Positions 26,788 to 36,548 of a stretch of 64,000 nucleotides of DNA are shown here, piece after piece. Source of the stretch: Armatimonadetes bacterium DC (GTDB lineage Bacteria; Armatimonadota; Fimbriimonadia; Fimbriimonadales; GBS-DC); contig LDYB01000019.1 in the NCBI GenBank assembly GCA_001442985.1, positions 186,001-250,000 of the forward strand, read 5' to 3'. The notes beneath the pieces were generated by a model. It was not told the origin of the DNA. It made no database searches and saw nothing but the letters and a program-made list of their open reading frames with translations. The position numbers and the translations under genes were made by a program. Every line of letters begins with the position of its first letter. The stretch's first letter is position 1.

Positions 26788-28293
26788 TCACTCACCTCCG
26801 ATTTGCCACGCGCCCAGCGTTTGCCACGGGTCGGCGACGGGGGCGCCATCCTGCACAGGGTGCGCCTGAGTTCGGGGACGCAGGAGCGTTTCCGCCAGCC
26901 CCAGCGCCGTCAGCACAGGCAGGGGCAGCTCTTCTGGCTCGCCCGTGAGGGGATACTCTTCCAGAAAACCTGTGTGCAGTTTGCCTTCCTGAAAGGCGGG
27001 ATGGCGCAACAGGGCTATCAGGAACCCCAGATTGGTGCGCACGCCCAGCACGACAGTGCACTCCAGCGCATGAATCAGGCGTCGAATCGCCTGCTCGCGG
27101 TTCTCACCCCACGCAATCAGTTTGGCAATCATCGGGTCATAGTGGTGGGTAATCGTGTTGCCCGCCACAATCCCGCTGTCGATGCGCACATGGGGCAGGT
27201 GAGGTGCTTCCCACACCTGCACGGTTCCCAGCGAGGGGGCGAAGGCGTTCGCGGGGTCTTCGGCATAGAGGCGCGCCTCGATGGCGTGCCCGCGCTGGCG
27301 AATGGCATCCTGCGACAGCCCGAGCGGCTCACCGGACGCCACCCGCAACTGCAGATGCACCAGGTCTACCCCCGTGACCATTTCCGTCACGGGATGCTCC
27401 ACCTGCAGGCGCGTGTTGACCTCCAGAAAATAGAATCGCAGCCCGTCTGGCGTTTCTTCCACGAGGAACTCCACCGTGCCTGCGTTGGTGTAGCCGACGG
27501 CGCGCGCCAGTTTGACCGCCGCGTCGGTGAGCGCGGCGCGGGTGGCGTCGTCCAGCACAGGGGATGGGCTTTCCTCAATAATCTTCTGGTGGCGGCGCTG
27601 GATGCTACACTCGCGCTCAAAGAAGTGGAGAACCGTGCCGTGCATATCGGCGAGAATTTGCACCTCCACATGGCGCGGGCGGGGGATGTAGCGCTCAATC
27701 ATCAGGCGCGGGTCGCCGAAGGCAGCCTCCGCCTCGCGCTGGGCGCTTTCGGCGGCGTGCAGGAACTCCGACTCCTCCCAAACCGTGCGCATGCCCTTGC
27801 CGCCACCGCCTGCCACTGCCTTGAGCAGCACGGGAAAGCCGATTCTGCGTGCCTGTTCCAGCAGGGTATGGGCGTCCACAGGTTCCGCTGGGTTGAAGCC
27901 CGGCACCGTCGGGATGCCGTTTTGTTCGGCAATTCGTTTCGCCGCGCCTTTGTCGCCCAGCAGGCGAATCACTTCGGGCGAGGGACCGATGAAGCAAATG
28001 CCTGCTTCCTGACACGCCTGCGCGAACTCGGCGTTCTCGGCGAGGAACCCGTAGCCCGGATGGATGGCGTCCGCCCCACAGGCGCGGGCAATCTCGATAA
28101 TCTTCGGGATGGCGAGGTAGCTCTCGCGGGCGGGCGCTTCGCCCAGCCGATATGCCTCGTCCGCCTCATATACAAACGGCGCGTCGCGGTCGGCATCCGA
28201 GTAGACCGCGACAGTCGCCAGCCCCAGCTCACGACAGGCAGTAATAATGCGTCGGGCGATTTCCCCACGATTCGCAATCAGAACCTTGCGCAC
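26788..28293 (-). CDS. accC: Acetyl-CoA carboxylase biotin carboxylase subunit (GTG start)
   Basis: KVLIANRGEIARRIITACRELG; HPGYGFLAENAEFA; LKAVAGGGGKGMR; EVNTRLQVEHPVTEMVTGVDLV. Confidence 0.95.
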   Translation of the reverse strand: MRKVLIANRGEIARRIITACRELGLATVAVYSDADRDAPFVYEADEAYRLGEAPARESYLAIPKIIEIARACGADAIHPGYGFLAENAEFAQACQEAGICFIGPSPEVIRLLGDKGAAKRIAEQNGIPTVPGFNPAEPVDAHTLLEQARRIGFPVLLKAVAGGGGKGMRTVWEESEFLHAAESAQREAEAAFGDPRLMIERYIPRPRHVEVQILADMHGTVLHFFERECSIQRRHQKIIEESPSPVLDDATRAALTDAAVKLARAVGYTNAGTVEFLVEETPDGLRFYFLEVNTRLQVEHPVTEMVTGVDLVHLQLRVASGEPLGLSQDAIRQRGHAIEARLYAEDPANAFAPSLGTVQVWEAPHLPHVRIDSGIVAGNTITHHYDPMIAKLIAWGENREQAIRRLIHALECTVVLGVRTNLGFLIALLRHPAFQEGKLHTGFLEEYPLTGEPEELPLPVLTALGLAETLLRPRTQAHPVQDGAPVADPWQTLGAWQIGGE

Positions 28294-28313
28294 ATGGATA
28301 TTGTACCGCAGGG

Positions 28314-29639
28314 CTACCCCTCCAGCGGGTACGCCCCCACAAGGTAGAAAGAACCCGTCACCAGCACAAGGTCGTCGGGGGTTGCCAGCTCCAGCGCGCG
28401 CTGGAACGCGAGCGAAGGGGTCTCCGCCACCTCCATACGCACGGGGAGTTTACCCTGCGTTTCCTGAAGCCAGCGCTGGGCGCATTCCAGCAGGTGCTGG
28501 GGCGGATAGGCGCGTTCGCTGGGGGCGCGGGTGAAAATCGCTATCTCCGCTAAGGGCAACAGGTGGCGCAACACTTCGGATGGCTCGTGGGGACGGAGCA
28601 TGCCGAACACCATAATCATCCGCTGATATTTGAACACGCGGGGCAGACTGAAGGCGAGCGCCCACGCCGCCTCGGGGTTGTGCGCGCCGTCCAGCACCAC
28701 CTTTGGCGAATCGCCCACCACCTGCATCCGCCCTGGCAGGTGGGCGTGCTGAACCCCTGCCTGAATCGCGCTGTCGGGGATGGTGTAGCCCTGCTGGCGC
28801 AGCTGGAGCGCCGCGCCCACCGCGCACGCCACATTATGACGCTGGTGGTCGCCAATCAGCTGAGGATGAGCGTCCAGCTCCCACGAATCGAACCGCAACC
28901 GCACGGACGAGTCGCGGGGCGAGGGCAGGGGAGTGTAGTAGAGTGTCGGCAGGTCGCTGGAGGTTCCTTCGGGCAGGACTTCCAGCAACGGAACTCCCTG
29001 CGCCTGCGCCACCTGACGCGCCATCGCCCGTGCATCGGGGTGTAGCGCGCCGCTTACTGCAGGACGCCCCGGCTTGAAAATCTTGCTCTTCTCATAAGCA
29101 ATATCGGCGTGTGTGGGTCCGAGGCGGTCTGTATGATCCAGCCCCACGCTCACCAGCACGCTCACAAGGGGCGTTATCACATTCGTCGCGTCCAGCCGCC
29201 CCCCCAGCCCGACCTCCATCACGGCAATCTCCACGCCTGCCTGCGCATATGCCCAGAACGCCAGTGCGGTTTTCAGCTCAAATTCCGTGACCTGCCCGTA
29301 TTCGGTGTCGGTGAGGCGCTCGATCAGCGGTTTCGCATACGCCACCCCTTCAGCGAGCAGTTCTTTCGGGATGGGTTCGCCGTCTATCAGGATACGCTCG
29401 CGGAAGTCAAACACATAGGGCGAAAAATACGCGCCCACGCGGTAGCCCGCGTGCTTCAGAATGCTGGCGACGAGCGCAGTGGTGGAGCCTTTGCCGTTCG
29501 TGCCCGTGATGTGAACGACGGGTATGCGCAGGTGGGGGTTGCCCAAGCGCTCCAGCAGCGCTTCCATGCGGGCGTTGCCCAGCCGCCAGCCGTACAGGTT
29601 GAGGCTCTCGATGTATGCAACCGCCTGTTCGTAGGTCAT
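28314..29639 (-). CDS. folC: Folylpolyglutamate synthase/dihydrofolate synthase
   Basis: HITGTNGKGSTTALVASILKHAGYRVGAYFSPYVFDFRERI; VLDGAHNPEAA. Confidence 0.94.
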   Translation of the reverse strand: MTYEQAVAYIESLNLYGWRLGNARMEALLERLGNPHLRIPVVHITGTNGKGSTTALVASILKHAGYRVGAYFSPYVFDFRERILIDGEPIPKELLAEGVAYAKPLIERLTDTEYGQVTEFELKTALAFWAYAQAGVEIAVMEVGLGGRLDATNVITPLVSVLVSVGLDHTDRLGPTHADIAYEKSKIFKPGRPAVSGALHPDARAMARQVAQAQGVPLLEVLPEGTSSDLPTLYYTPLPSPRDSSVRLRFDSWELDAHPQLIGDHQRHNVACAVGAALQLRQQGYTIPDSAIQAGVQHAHLPGRMQVVGDSPKVVLDGAHNPEAAWALAFSLPRVFKYQRMIMVFGMLRPHEPSEVLRHLLPLAEIAIFTRAPSERAYPPQHLLECAQRWLQETQGKLPVRMEVAETPSLAFQRALELATPDDLVLVTGSFYLVGAYPLEG

Positions 29640-29665
29640 CGGCGAGAATTATACTTGCCCGCACG

Positions 29666-30253
29666 CTATTTCGCCGCTGGCACGCGCACCGAGACCGCGC
29701 CGCGCAGGTCGCCCAGCCGATAGCCCGTTGCCTTATCGTTGGGGTATCGCTCGCGAATGAGGCGGCGCACTTCAGGCTTGATGTTCTGCCCGTGGCACTC
29801 CAGGCAGAGCGGCATCATCACCATAATCGGGCGCATGTAGCGGTAGACCTTTTTGCCCCTCTCGGTGGTCTGCACAATCACGGGTGAGAGGGGTTTCTTC
29901 TGCTGGAAATCGCGCTCCCAGCGTTGCAGAATCTGGCGCTCCCACGCATCGGGCGCGTTTCGGGGGTTGCGGTTTTTGAGGGAGACACGCCGAATCTGCA
30001 CACCGTACTCTTTGCCAATCTGTTGCGTGAGCTGCTGCGCGATTTCGGAGCAGACTTTGACGCCGCGCTCTGCCCCACCTGCCTGATATTCCTGATTGAG
30101 GCGTGCGAGCAGGCGGGCAATCAGCGCATCGGAGGCTTCGCTCGCCTTCCGAAACGCTTCCATCTGCGCCTCATCCTGCGGCTGCCGACTCTGACCCATG
30201 CTCACCGCCAGCAACACCGAGAGAATCCCCACGAAGAAACCAAGCCGTTTCAT
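29666..30253 (-). CDS. DUF3365 (Tll0287-like) heme-binding-type secreted protein
   Basis: Signal peptide; VYRYMRPIMVMMPLCLECHGQ; LRGAVSVRVP. Confidence 0.85.
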   Translation of the reverse strand: MKRLGFFVGILSVLLAVSMGQSRQPQDEAQMEAFRKASEASDALIARLLARLNQEYQAGGAERGVKVCSEIAQQLTQQIGKEYGVQIRRVSLKNRNPRNAPDAWERQILQRWERDFQQKKPLSPVIVQTTERGKKVYRYMRPIMVMMPLCLECHGQNIKPEVRRLIRERYPNDKATGYRLGDLRGAVSVRVPAAK

Positions 30254-30297
30254 AGGGATAAGGATACCCGACTCGTTCTGAGGTATAATCGCACGGG

Positions 30298-30522
30298 GTG
30301 AAATCGATGCAAGAGCTGCAAGAGCGTTATGTGGTGGATGCGGAAGGCAATCCTGTAGCCGTTCTCCTGGACATCAAGGTCTATCAGCAGCTACTTGAGG
30401 CTCTGGAAGAGCTTGAGGCGATCCGAGCTTACGACGAAGCGAAAGCGTCTGGAGAGCAGCCGATACCGCTGGAAGCGATACAGGAAAATAATCACAGAGG
30501 AGCTTTTGCAGCTGACGGCTAA
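30298..30522 (+). CDS. Phd/YefM-like antitoxin-type protein, C-terminus apparently altered by repeat
   Basis: MQELQERYVVDAEGNPVAVLLDIKVYQQLLEALEELEAIRAYDEAKASGEQPIPLEA; stop codon lies in palindromic repeat. Confidence 0.65.
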   Translation: MKSMQELQERYVVDAEGNPVAVLLDIKVYQQLLEALEELEAIRAYDEAKASGEQPIPLEAIQENNHRGAFAADG

Positions 30523-30610
30523 AGCCGTTCCTATGAGACAAAGCCGACCTGCGTCGGCTAAAAGAGCCAGCGGAGGCTGGCTTTGTTTAGTAGGAACGGC
30601 TTTAGCCGTC
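30514..30610 (-). repeat. 97-bp multi-hairpin palindromic repeat, copy 2 (inverted relative to copy 1)
   Basis: Perfect 18-bp termini GACGGCTAAAGCCGTTCC/GGAACGGCTTTAGCCGTC; same length as copy 1. Confidence 0.92.
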
Positions 30611-30703
30611 GCTCTTTCGGGGGCATCGTGGGTTCCAGGAGGTGTCTCTCCAACAGAGCAGGTTCACCCCTCTGGCTCCAATAGGCGATTCAGCGTTAGC
30701 CCC

Positions 30704-31387
30704 TCAGCTCCCCGTCCGAATATCTCGTAGCCAGCGGATGTGCCCGTCCAGAAAGAGGCGGTTCCTGCCCCCGCGATGGACAGCAAGCCCCCTCAGTTCG
30801 GGCGCAACGGTGGGGATAGTGCGTGGAAAGTAGGGGTCTACCGTCAGTTCCACATCGCTGACGCCTTCGGGGCGTGCGTAAAACGAGCTGGGGTTCGCCT
30901 GCAGGTCAGCGACCGCCTGTTCAGGCGTCTTGCCCCAGAAGTTGTCGGGCGGCACAGGGTCTTCTACACGGTCAAAGCGCCACATCCAGTAGCGCGTGCG
31001 CCGTGTGGGGTCTATGGTTTGCACGACGGAAACCATCTCGCCCAGCCGACTGCCCGCCACGCTGGGGCACGACCAGAGCGCCCAATCGCGCATATAAGGC
31101 TCCAGCACAAGCCCTGCCCATCCACAGCGCGGGTCGGAGGGGGGCCAGCCGCTCCACGGGCGATAGCCCAGAGCCAGCTTCAAATCGCGACGGTCGGGCA
31201 TGCGCTCGTCGTAGTCCTGCAGATAGAGCCAGAAGGCTTGCCCAATCTGGCGCAGGTGCTGGCTGCAGACGCTCTGGCGTGCGCTCTCGCGTGCCTGCGC
31301 CAGCACAGGAAACAACAACGCCGCCAGAATTGCTACAATCGCAATCACCACGAGCAACTCAATCAGTGTGACACCCCACCGTCGCAT
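30704..31387 (-). CDS. H-X9-DG prepilin-like protein
   Basis: [54 protein letters not shown]. Confidence 0.9.
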   Translation of the reverse strand: MRRWGVTLIELLVVIAIVAILAALLFPVLAQARESARQSVCSQHLRQIGQAFWLYLQDYDERMPDRRDLKLALGYRPWSGWPPSDPRCGWAGLVLEPYMRDWALWSCPSVAGSRLGEMVSVVQTIDPTRRTRYWMWRFDRVEDPVPPDNFWGKTPEQAVADLQANPSSFYARPEGVSDVELTVDPYFPRTIPTVAPELRGLAVHRGGRNRLFLDGHIRWLRDIRTGS

Positions 31388-31424
31388 CGCATAAAGGATA
31401 CCCGTGCGGGGGTATACTTGCTCT

Positions 31425-32630
31425 GTGAGTCGGCAAATCCTGCTGGGTGTTACGGGGAGTATCGCGGCGTATCGGGCGTGCGATGTGGCGCGCGAGCTGA
31501 TGCATCGGGGCTACACTGTGCGCGTGGTGATGACCCACTCGGCGACGCGGCTGATCGCGCCCGCCACTTTTGAGGCGCTCACAGGGCATCCCGTCGTGGC
31601 GGATGTGTTCGACGAACCCGAACGCGGTCAGATTGCCCACATCCGCCTCGCGCAAGATTCTGACCTGGTGCTGATTGCCCCCGCCACGGCACACACGATT
31701 GCACGGCTCGCGCTGGGGCTGGCAGACGATATGCTCACCACCATCTGCCTCGCAACGCGCGCGCCGATTCTGATTGCGCCCGCGATGAACCCCGCGATGT
31801 GGACACACCCTGCCACTCAGAGCCATGTGCGCACGCTTCAGGAGCGCGGCGTGCAGTTTATTGACCCCACCTACGGCATCATGGCGTGCGGCGATGAGGG
31901 CTGGGGCAAGATTGCGGACACCCCCACGATTGTGGAGGCGGTGATTGCGCGGTTGAGCCAGAGCGAGTCGCTCAAAGGGGTGCGCGTGCTGATTACCGCA
32001 GGACCAACCTATGAGCCGATAGACCCCGTGCGCTTTATTGGCAACCGCTCCAGCGGCAAGATGGGCTACGCCGTTGCGGAGGCGGCGCGCCAGCGCGGCG
32101 CTGAGGTCACGCTCATCTCAGGACCCACCGCGCTCCCTGACCCCTTCGGCGTGCAGGTGATACGGGTGCAGACCGCCCAACAGATGTACGAGGCGGTGCT
32201 GGAGCATTTTGAGTCGTGCGCGATTTTTATTGCGACCGCCGCTGTCGCCGATTACCGCCCCGAAGTCGCGCTACCCCGCAAGCGCAAGCGGGGGAGCCGT
32301 GCGTGGACGCTCCGACTCGTGCCCAACCCCGACATTCTCGGCGCAGTCGCCCAGCGCAAAGGTAATCGCCTCGTGGTGGGCTTCGCGGCGGAGACCGACA
32401 AAGTGCTGGAACACGCCCGCGAAAAGCTCCAGCGCAAGAACTTAGACCTGCTGGCGGTCAACGATGTGCTGGAGCCGGGCAGCGGATTCGAGGTGGACAC
32501 CAATCGCCTCACCTTGCTCTATGCCGATGGGCGTGTGGAGGCGTTGCCCCAGATGAGCAAGCGCGCCTGCGCCGACGCCCTGATGGAGCAGGTGGCTGCC
32601 ATGTATCAGGCGGCTTCGAAGGCTGTCTGA
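31425..32630 (+). CDS. coaBC: Bifunctional phosphopantothenoylcysteine decarboxylase/synthase (GTG start proposed)
   Basis: [61 protein letters not shown]. Confidence 0.95.
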   Translation: MSRQILLGVTGSIAAYRACDVARELMHRGYTVRVVMTHSATRLIAPATFEALTGHPVVADVFDEPERGQIAHIRLAQDSDLVLIAPATAHTIARLALGLADDMLTTICLATRAPILIAPAMNPAMWTHPATQSHVRTLQERGVQFIDPTYGIMACGDEGWGKIADTPTIVEAVIARLSQSESLKGVRVLITAGPTYEPIDPVRFIGNRSSGKMGYAVAEAARQRGAEVTLISGPTALPDPFGVQVIRVQTAQQMYEAVLEHFESCAIFIATAAVADYRPEVALPRKRKRGSRAWTLRLVPNPDILGAVAQRKGNRLVVGFAAETDKVLEHAREKLQRKNLDLLAVNDVLEPGSGFEVDTNRLTLLYADGRVEALPQMSKRACADALMEQVAAMYQAASKAV

Positions 32631-32649
32631 GAGTTTCGTGCCTGAAGCC

Positions 32650-32797
32650 CGACGGGAGAACCCACTCCTGCTAAACAAAGCCCGCCCGCGCTGGCTCCCG
32701 TAGCAGGGGCATCCTGCCTCTGTCCACGCGCAGGATGCGCGTGCCACTGAAGCCGACGCAGGTCAGCTTCGTTTCTCAGGAACGGCTTCAGCTGTCA
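32650..32797 (+). repeat. Degenerate palindromic repeat, copy 3, with about 50-bp nested inverted-repeat insertion
   Basis: Flanks match copy 1 (ctaaacaaagcc...gctggctc / gaagccgac..ggtcagcttcgttt..ggaacggcttcagctgtc); insert holds gcatcctgc/gcaggatgc. Confidence 0.75.
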
Positions 32798-32852
32798 GGT
32801 ACAAAAGAGGCTGGCTTTGTTTCGGCGGCGCGGGTTCGTCCGTCCTGCCGCG

Positions 32853-33524
32853 CTAAGGCACAATAATCAGCCCGCTGGCGCTCGCGCCCCGAAGCACCTG
32901 CTGCACAAACTGCGGCTCAGGCAGCGCGCCCTCGAAGCTGTGTTTATCGTTAATAACGATTTTGGGCACTGCCATCACGCCGTACTGATTCGCCAGCTCA
33001 GGGAACTCCTCGCTGCTGATGCCTTCGGCGGTAATCAGGTCGCTCGCCATCGCCAGTTTGTGCGCCAGTCGCACGGCGCTGGGGCAGTAAGGGCATCCGT
33101 AGGTCACGAAGACGCGGATATGCACAGGGCGGTTCAGGTTCGCCAGCATCAATCGGCTATCAGGCGAAAGCCCTGGGTCGCCCTTGCCCACATCTTCAAT
33201 CGCCCCGATCAGCGAGACGAACTCGAAGCCTGCGGGAATGCCCAGATAGCGGATACCGTAATCTTTCTCTTCCGAGCGCACCACAATCGCGGGCGCGAGC
33301 TGAATGCCGTACTCCTGCGCCACGCTCGGCTCCGCCTCAAGGCTGTGCTGCTCCATCACCACCTTGCCGCTTGATGCGCCAACCACCTCCTGCGCCAGCT
33401 GCGAGAGCAGCTCGCTGGTCTCTGGCGCCTGCTCCGTCGTGAACACGACCAGCTTCACGGTGTTCGGTAGCACACCCAATCGTTGCTGTAAGGTCTGTCG
33501 GTCTTTTTCCTGTAGTATCGCCAT
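32853..33524 (-). CDS. Protein disulfide oxidoreductase-like (tandem thioredoxin folds; only the C-terminal CPYC retained)
   Basis: VHIRVFVTYGCPYCPSAVRLAHKLA; GVMAVPKIVIND. Confidence 0.85.
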   Translation of the reverse strand: MAILQEKDRQTLQQRLGVLPNTVKLVVFTTEQAPETSELLSQLAQEVVGASSGKVVMEQHSLEAEPSVAQEYGIQLAPAIVVRSEEKDYGIRYLGIPAGFEFVSLIGAIEDVGKGDPGLSPDSRLMLANLNRPVHIRVFVTYGCPYCPSAVRLAHKLAMASDLITAEGISSEEFPELANQYGVMAVPKIVINDKHSFEGALPEPQFVQQVLRGASASGLIIVP

Positions 33525-33528
33525 TTTT

Positions 33529-34323
33529 TCACCTCGTCGTTATGTTAGAGTCGGCTGGGGCGGGCTTCGATTCCAGCGGTTGTGCCGCCGCCTGCGACGG
33601 CAAACTCACGACATGCACATTCACCAGCCCCTTCGCTAATTTTAGGCAAGTTTCCACCGCTTCTGCAAGGCGCGATTCGACGCCCGGACGAATCACGAGG
33701 CGGTCTACGACCACCTCAATCGTGTGTTGTTTGTAGCGATCCAGTTTGGGCGCGTCGGGCAGTTCGTAGAGTTGCCCATCCACGCGCACACGCACGAAGC
33801 CGAGTTTCTGAATCTCCTCAAACACATGGCGGTACTCGCCCTTGCGCCCGCGCACAACAGGCGCCAGCACCTGAATGCGCGTGCCCTCGGGCAAACGCAT
33901 CACCGATTCCACAATCCCGTCCACCGTCTGGCGCGTGATGGGCTTGCCACAATTGGGGCAATAGGGCTGCCCCACCCGCGCAAACAGCAGGCGCAGGTAG
34001 TCGTAAATCTCCGTTACCGTGCCGACGGTGCTGCGTGGGTTGTGGCTGGTGGATTTCTGGTCAATAGAGACAGCGGGGGAGAGACCCTCAATAGAGTCCA
34101 CATCGGGTTTGTCCATCACGCCGAGAAACTGGCGTGCGTAAGAGGAGAGGCTCTCCACATATCGGCGCTGCCCCTCCGCGAAAAGCGTGTCAAACGCCAG
34201 CGTGGACTTGCCCGACCCGGAGATGCCCGTGATAACCACGAGCTTATCGCGCGGGATTTCCACCGTGATGTTTTTCAGGTTGTGTTCCCGTGCGCCAGTG
34301 ATGACAATCTTATCCTGTGCCAT
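33529..34323 (-). pseudogene. uvrA: Truncated UvrA (N-terminal about 250 aa only)
   Basis: [87 protein letters not shown] stops before zinc finger, signature motifs and second ATPase. Confidence 0.85.
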
Positions 34324-34326
34324 AGT

Positions 34327-34647
34327 TCACTCCTTACGCAACAGCGCAACGAGCATCAGGATGAAGGTCAGCCCACTGAGAATCATACTGATTCCGCCGG
34401 GCATCCATTTTCCCGTGTTAAGGAACCGCATCGTGAAGAAGACGGCGAGCGCGAGCGCCACGATCGCCGCCATTCCAAAGCCAAGTTTGGGGTTGGAGAA
34501 CGAGAGCCAGAGCGCAATCGCGAGCAACACCCCGCTGGCGAGTCCCGCAATCAACGAGGCGATGCTTTGCGCCGATACATAGCCCATTACGCCGCCGCCT
34601 GCCACCACCAGCAGGTAAATCAACAGGATTATCTGGTAAACATTCAT
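34327..34647 (-). CDS. TMEM14-family-like small membrane protein
   Basis: [42 protein letters not shown]; four hydrophobic segments. Confidence 0.75.
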   Translation of the reverse strand: MNVYQIILLIYLLVVAGGGVMGYVSAQSIASLIAGLASGVLLAIALWLSFSNPKLGFGMAAIVALALAVFFTMRFLNTGKWMPGGISMILSGLTFILMLVALLRKE

Positions 34648-35864
34648 ACGGATACCTCCTTGAAAACAGAGTGCAGGATTTGTACAGATTCTTGCACATC
34701 GGCTTCGGTGATAATCAGGGGTGGCACAAGGCGCAGCACCCAGTCGCCGACGGCATTGATAATCAGTCGCTTCTCGAACGCTTTCTGGGCGACGGTACGC
34801 GCAATCGGCTGGGTGAGCTGCACGCCGAGCATCAGCCCTTTGCCGCGGATTTCGGCAATCGGCGCGCCATCCGACTGAAGGTGGGCAAGTTGCGTGCGCA
34901 GGGAGTCGCCGATGCGTGCCGCGTGCGTGAGCAGGTCCTCGTCTTCTATTGTCTGGAGAACTTCCAGCGCAGTCGCCGTCGCGAGGGGGTTGCCCCCAAA
35001 GGTGGAGCCGTGTTCGCCTGGCTGGAGCAGGGTCGCCGCGTGCCCCCGCGCCAGACATGCGCCAATCGGAATGCCGCCGCCCAGCCCTTTCGCCACAGCC
35101 ACCAGATCGGGCAGGACATCTGTATGCTGATAGGCGAACCACTTACCCGTGCGTCCGATGCCCGACTGCACTTCGTCCACCGCCATCAGCGCGTTATAGC
35201 GGTCGCACAGGGCGCGCGCGGTTCTCAAATACTCCTCGCTGAGGGGATGAATCCCGCTCTCGCCCTGAATCGGCTCCAACAGGATGCCTGCCGTGCGCTC
35301 CGAGAAGGCAGACTCCAGCGCCTCAATATCGTTGCGGGGCACGACTCGAAAACCCGGCAGCAGAGGCTTGAACGGTTCCTGATACTTGGGTTGAGCGGTT
35401 GCGGAAACCGCGCCCATCGTGCGCCCGTGAAAACTGCCCTCAAGCACCAGAATCTCATAATCGGGCGTTTGCTTGACGGCGTTCGCGTGCTTGCGGATAA
35501 TCTTAATCGCCGTTTCACAGGCTTCCGCGCCCGAATTGCAGAAAAAGGCGCGCTCCATGCCTGAAATCGTGCAGAGCTTTTGCGCCAGCCGCGCGACAGG
35601 CTCAGTCAGCAACAGCCCACTCACATGAATCAGCGTTTCCGCCTGCTGCTGGAGGCGCCGCACCATGCGAGGGTGGCAGTGCCCCAGGGCGCAGACGGCG
35701 ATTCCCGCCAGAAAATCCAGATAAGCGTTGCCCTGCTCATCATAGAGGCGCGCCCCCGACCCGCGCACAAACAGCGTGGGCATGCGCCGATAGGTGGGCA
35801 TCACATAGGTCTGGTCTAACTCCCAGATGGTATGCTGTAAGGTGAGCGTGTCTGCTTGCGCCAT
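34644..35864 (-). CDS. argD: Acetylornithine/succinyl-type aminotransferase
   Basis: GSGARLYDEQGNAYLDFLAGIAVCALGHCHP; FFCNSGAEACETAIKIIRKH; HGSTFGGNPLA. Confidence 0.9.
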   Translation of the reverse strand: MAQADTLTLQHTIWELDQTYVMPTYRRMPTLFVRGSGARLYDEQGNAYLDFLAGIAVCALGHCHPRMVRRLQQQAETLIHVSGLLLTEPVARLAQKLCTISGMERAFFCNSGAEACETAIKIIRKHANAVKQTPDYEILVLEGSFHGRTMGAVSATAQPKYQEPFKPLLPGFRVVPRNDIEALESAFSERTAGILLEPIQGESGIHPLSEEYLRTARALCDRYNALMAVDEVQSGIGRTGKWFAYQHTDVLPDLVAVAKGLGGGIPIGACLARGHAATLLQPGEHGSTFGGNPLATATALEVLQTIEDEDLLTHAARIGDSLRTQLAHLQSDGAPIAEIRGKGLMLGVQLTQPIARTVAQKAFEKRLIINAVGDWVLRLVPPLIITEADVQESVQILHSVFKEVSV

Positions 35865-35879
35865 AGGAATTAGTGTACC

Positions 35880-36548
35880 TCAAAACAAACTCAGTTGCCC
35901 CTCTTCATTCGGCGGGAGCAGTTTCTGCTCTTCCTGAAGGCGGCGCAGTTCGATTACTTTCTGGCGGGCGGCGAGCAGGTCTTGAACCAGATACTGATAG
36001 CCCTGCTGGAAGCTTGCACCTGCCTGACGCAGAATGTAGGCAGGGTGGAGTGTGGCAATCGCCGCAGGCGCCCAGCGCGAGGTGAACCACTGCCCGCGCT
36101 CCTGCAGAATCTTGAAGTTTTTGTGAATAATCAGCGAAGCGGACGGTGCGCCCAGGCACACAATCACCAGCGGGCGGATAATCGTCAGCTGCGCGTCCAG
36201 CCACGGCAGGCACGCCTGAATCTCGTCGGGCAGGGGGGCACGGTTGCGCACGCGCCCGTTCACCACCTCGCTGGCGCGGCATTTGACAATGTTGCAAATG
36301 TAGACATGCTTGCGCTTCATACCCGCGTCGTGGAGCGCCTTGTCTAACAGTTGCCCCGCGCGTCCCACAAAGGGGCGCCCTGTGGCGTCTTCCTGTTCGC
36401 CCGGTCCCTCGCCGACCAGCACCAGCGGCGAGCGCGGGTTGCCCTCGCCGAACACCACATTGGTGCGAGTCTGCGCCAGTCGGCAGGCGGTACACTGGCT
36501 CGCTTTCGCGGCGACCTCCGCTAACTGTTGCTCAATCGGTTCGTCCAT
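35880..36548 (-). CDS. Uracil-DNA glycosylase, family 4 (Fe-S type)
   Basis: CTACRLAQTRTNVVFGEGNPRSPLVLVGEGPGEQEDATGRPFVGRAGQLLDKAL; LHPAYILRQ; C-term QLSLF. Confidence 0.95.
   Translation of the reverse strand: MDEPIEQQLAEVAAKASQCTACRLAQTRTNVVFGEGNPRSPLVLVGEGPGEQEDATGRPFVGRAGQLLDKALHDAGMKRKHVYICNIVKCRASEVVNGRVRNRAPLPDEIQACLPWLDAQLTIIRPLVIVCLGAPSASLIIHKNFKILQERGQWFTSRWAPAAIATLHPAYILRQAGASFQQGYQYLVQDLLAARQKVIELRRLQEEQKLLPPNEEGQLSLF

Noticed and set aside
26200-28347. 715-aa plus-strand ORF opposite polB/accC
   Set aside because: Fully antisense to two strongly conserved genes; typical GC-rich shadow ORF with no domain signature
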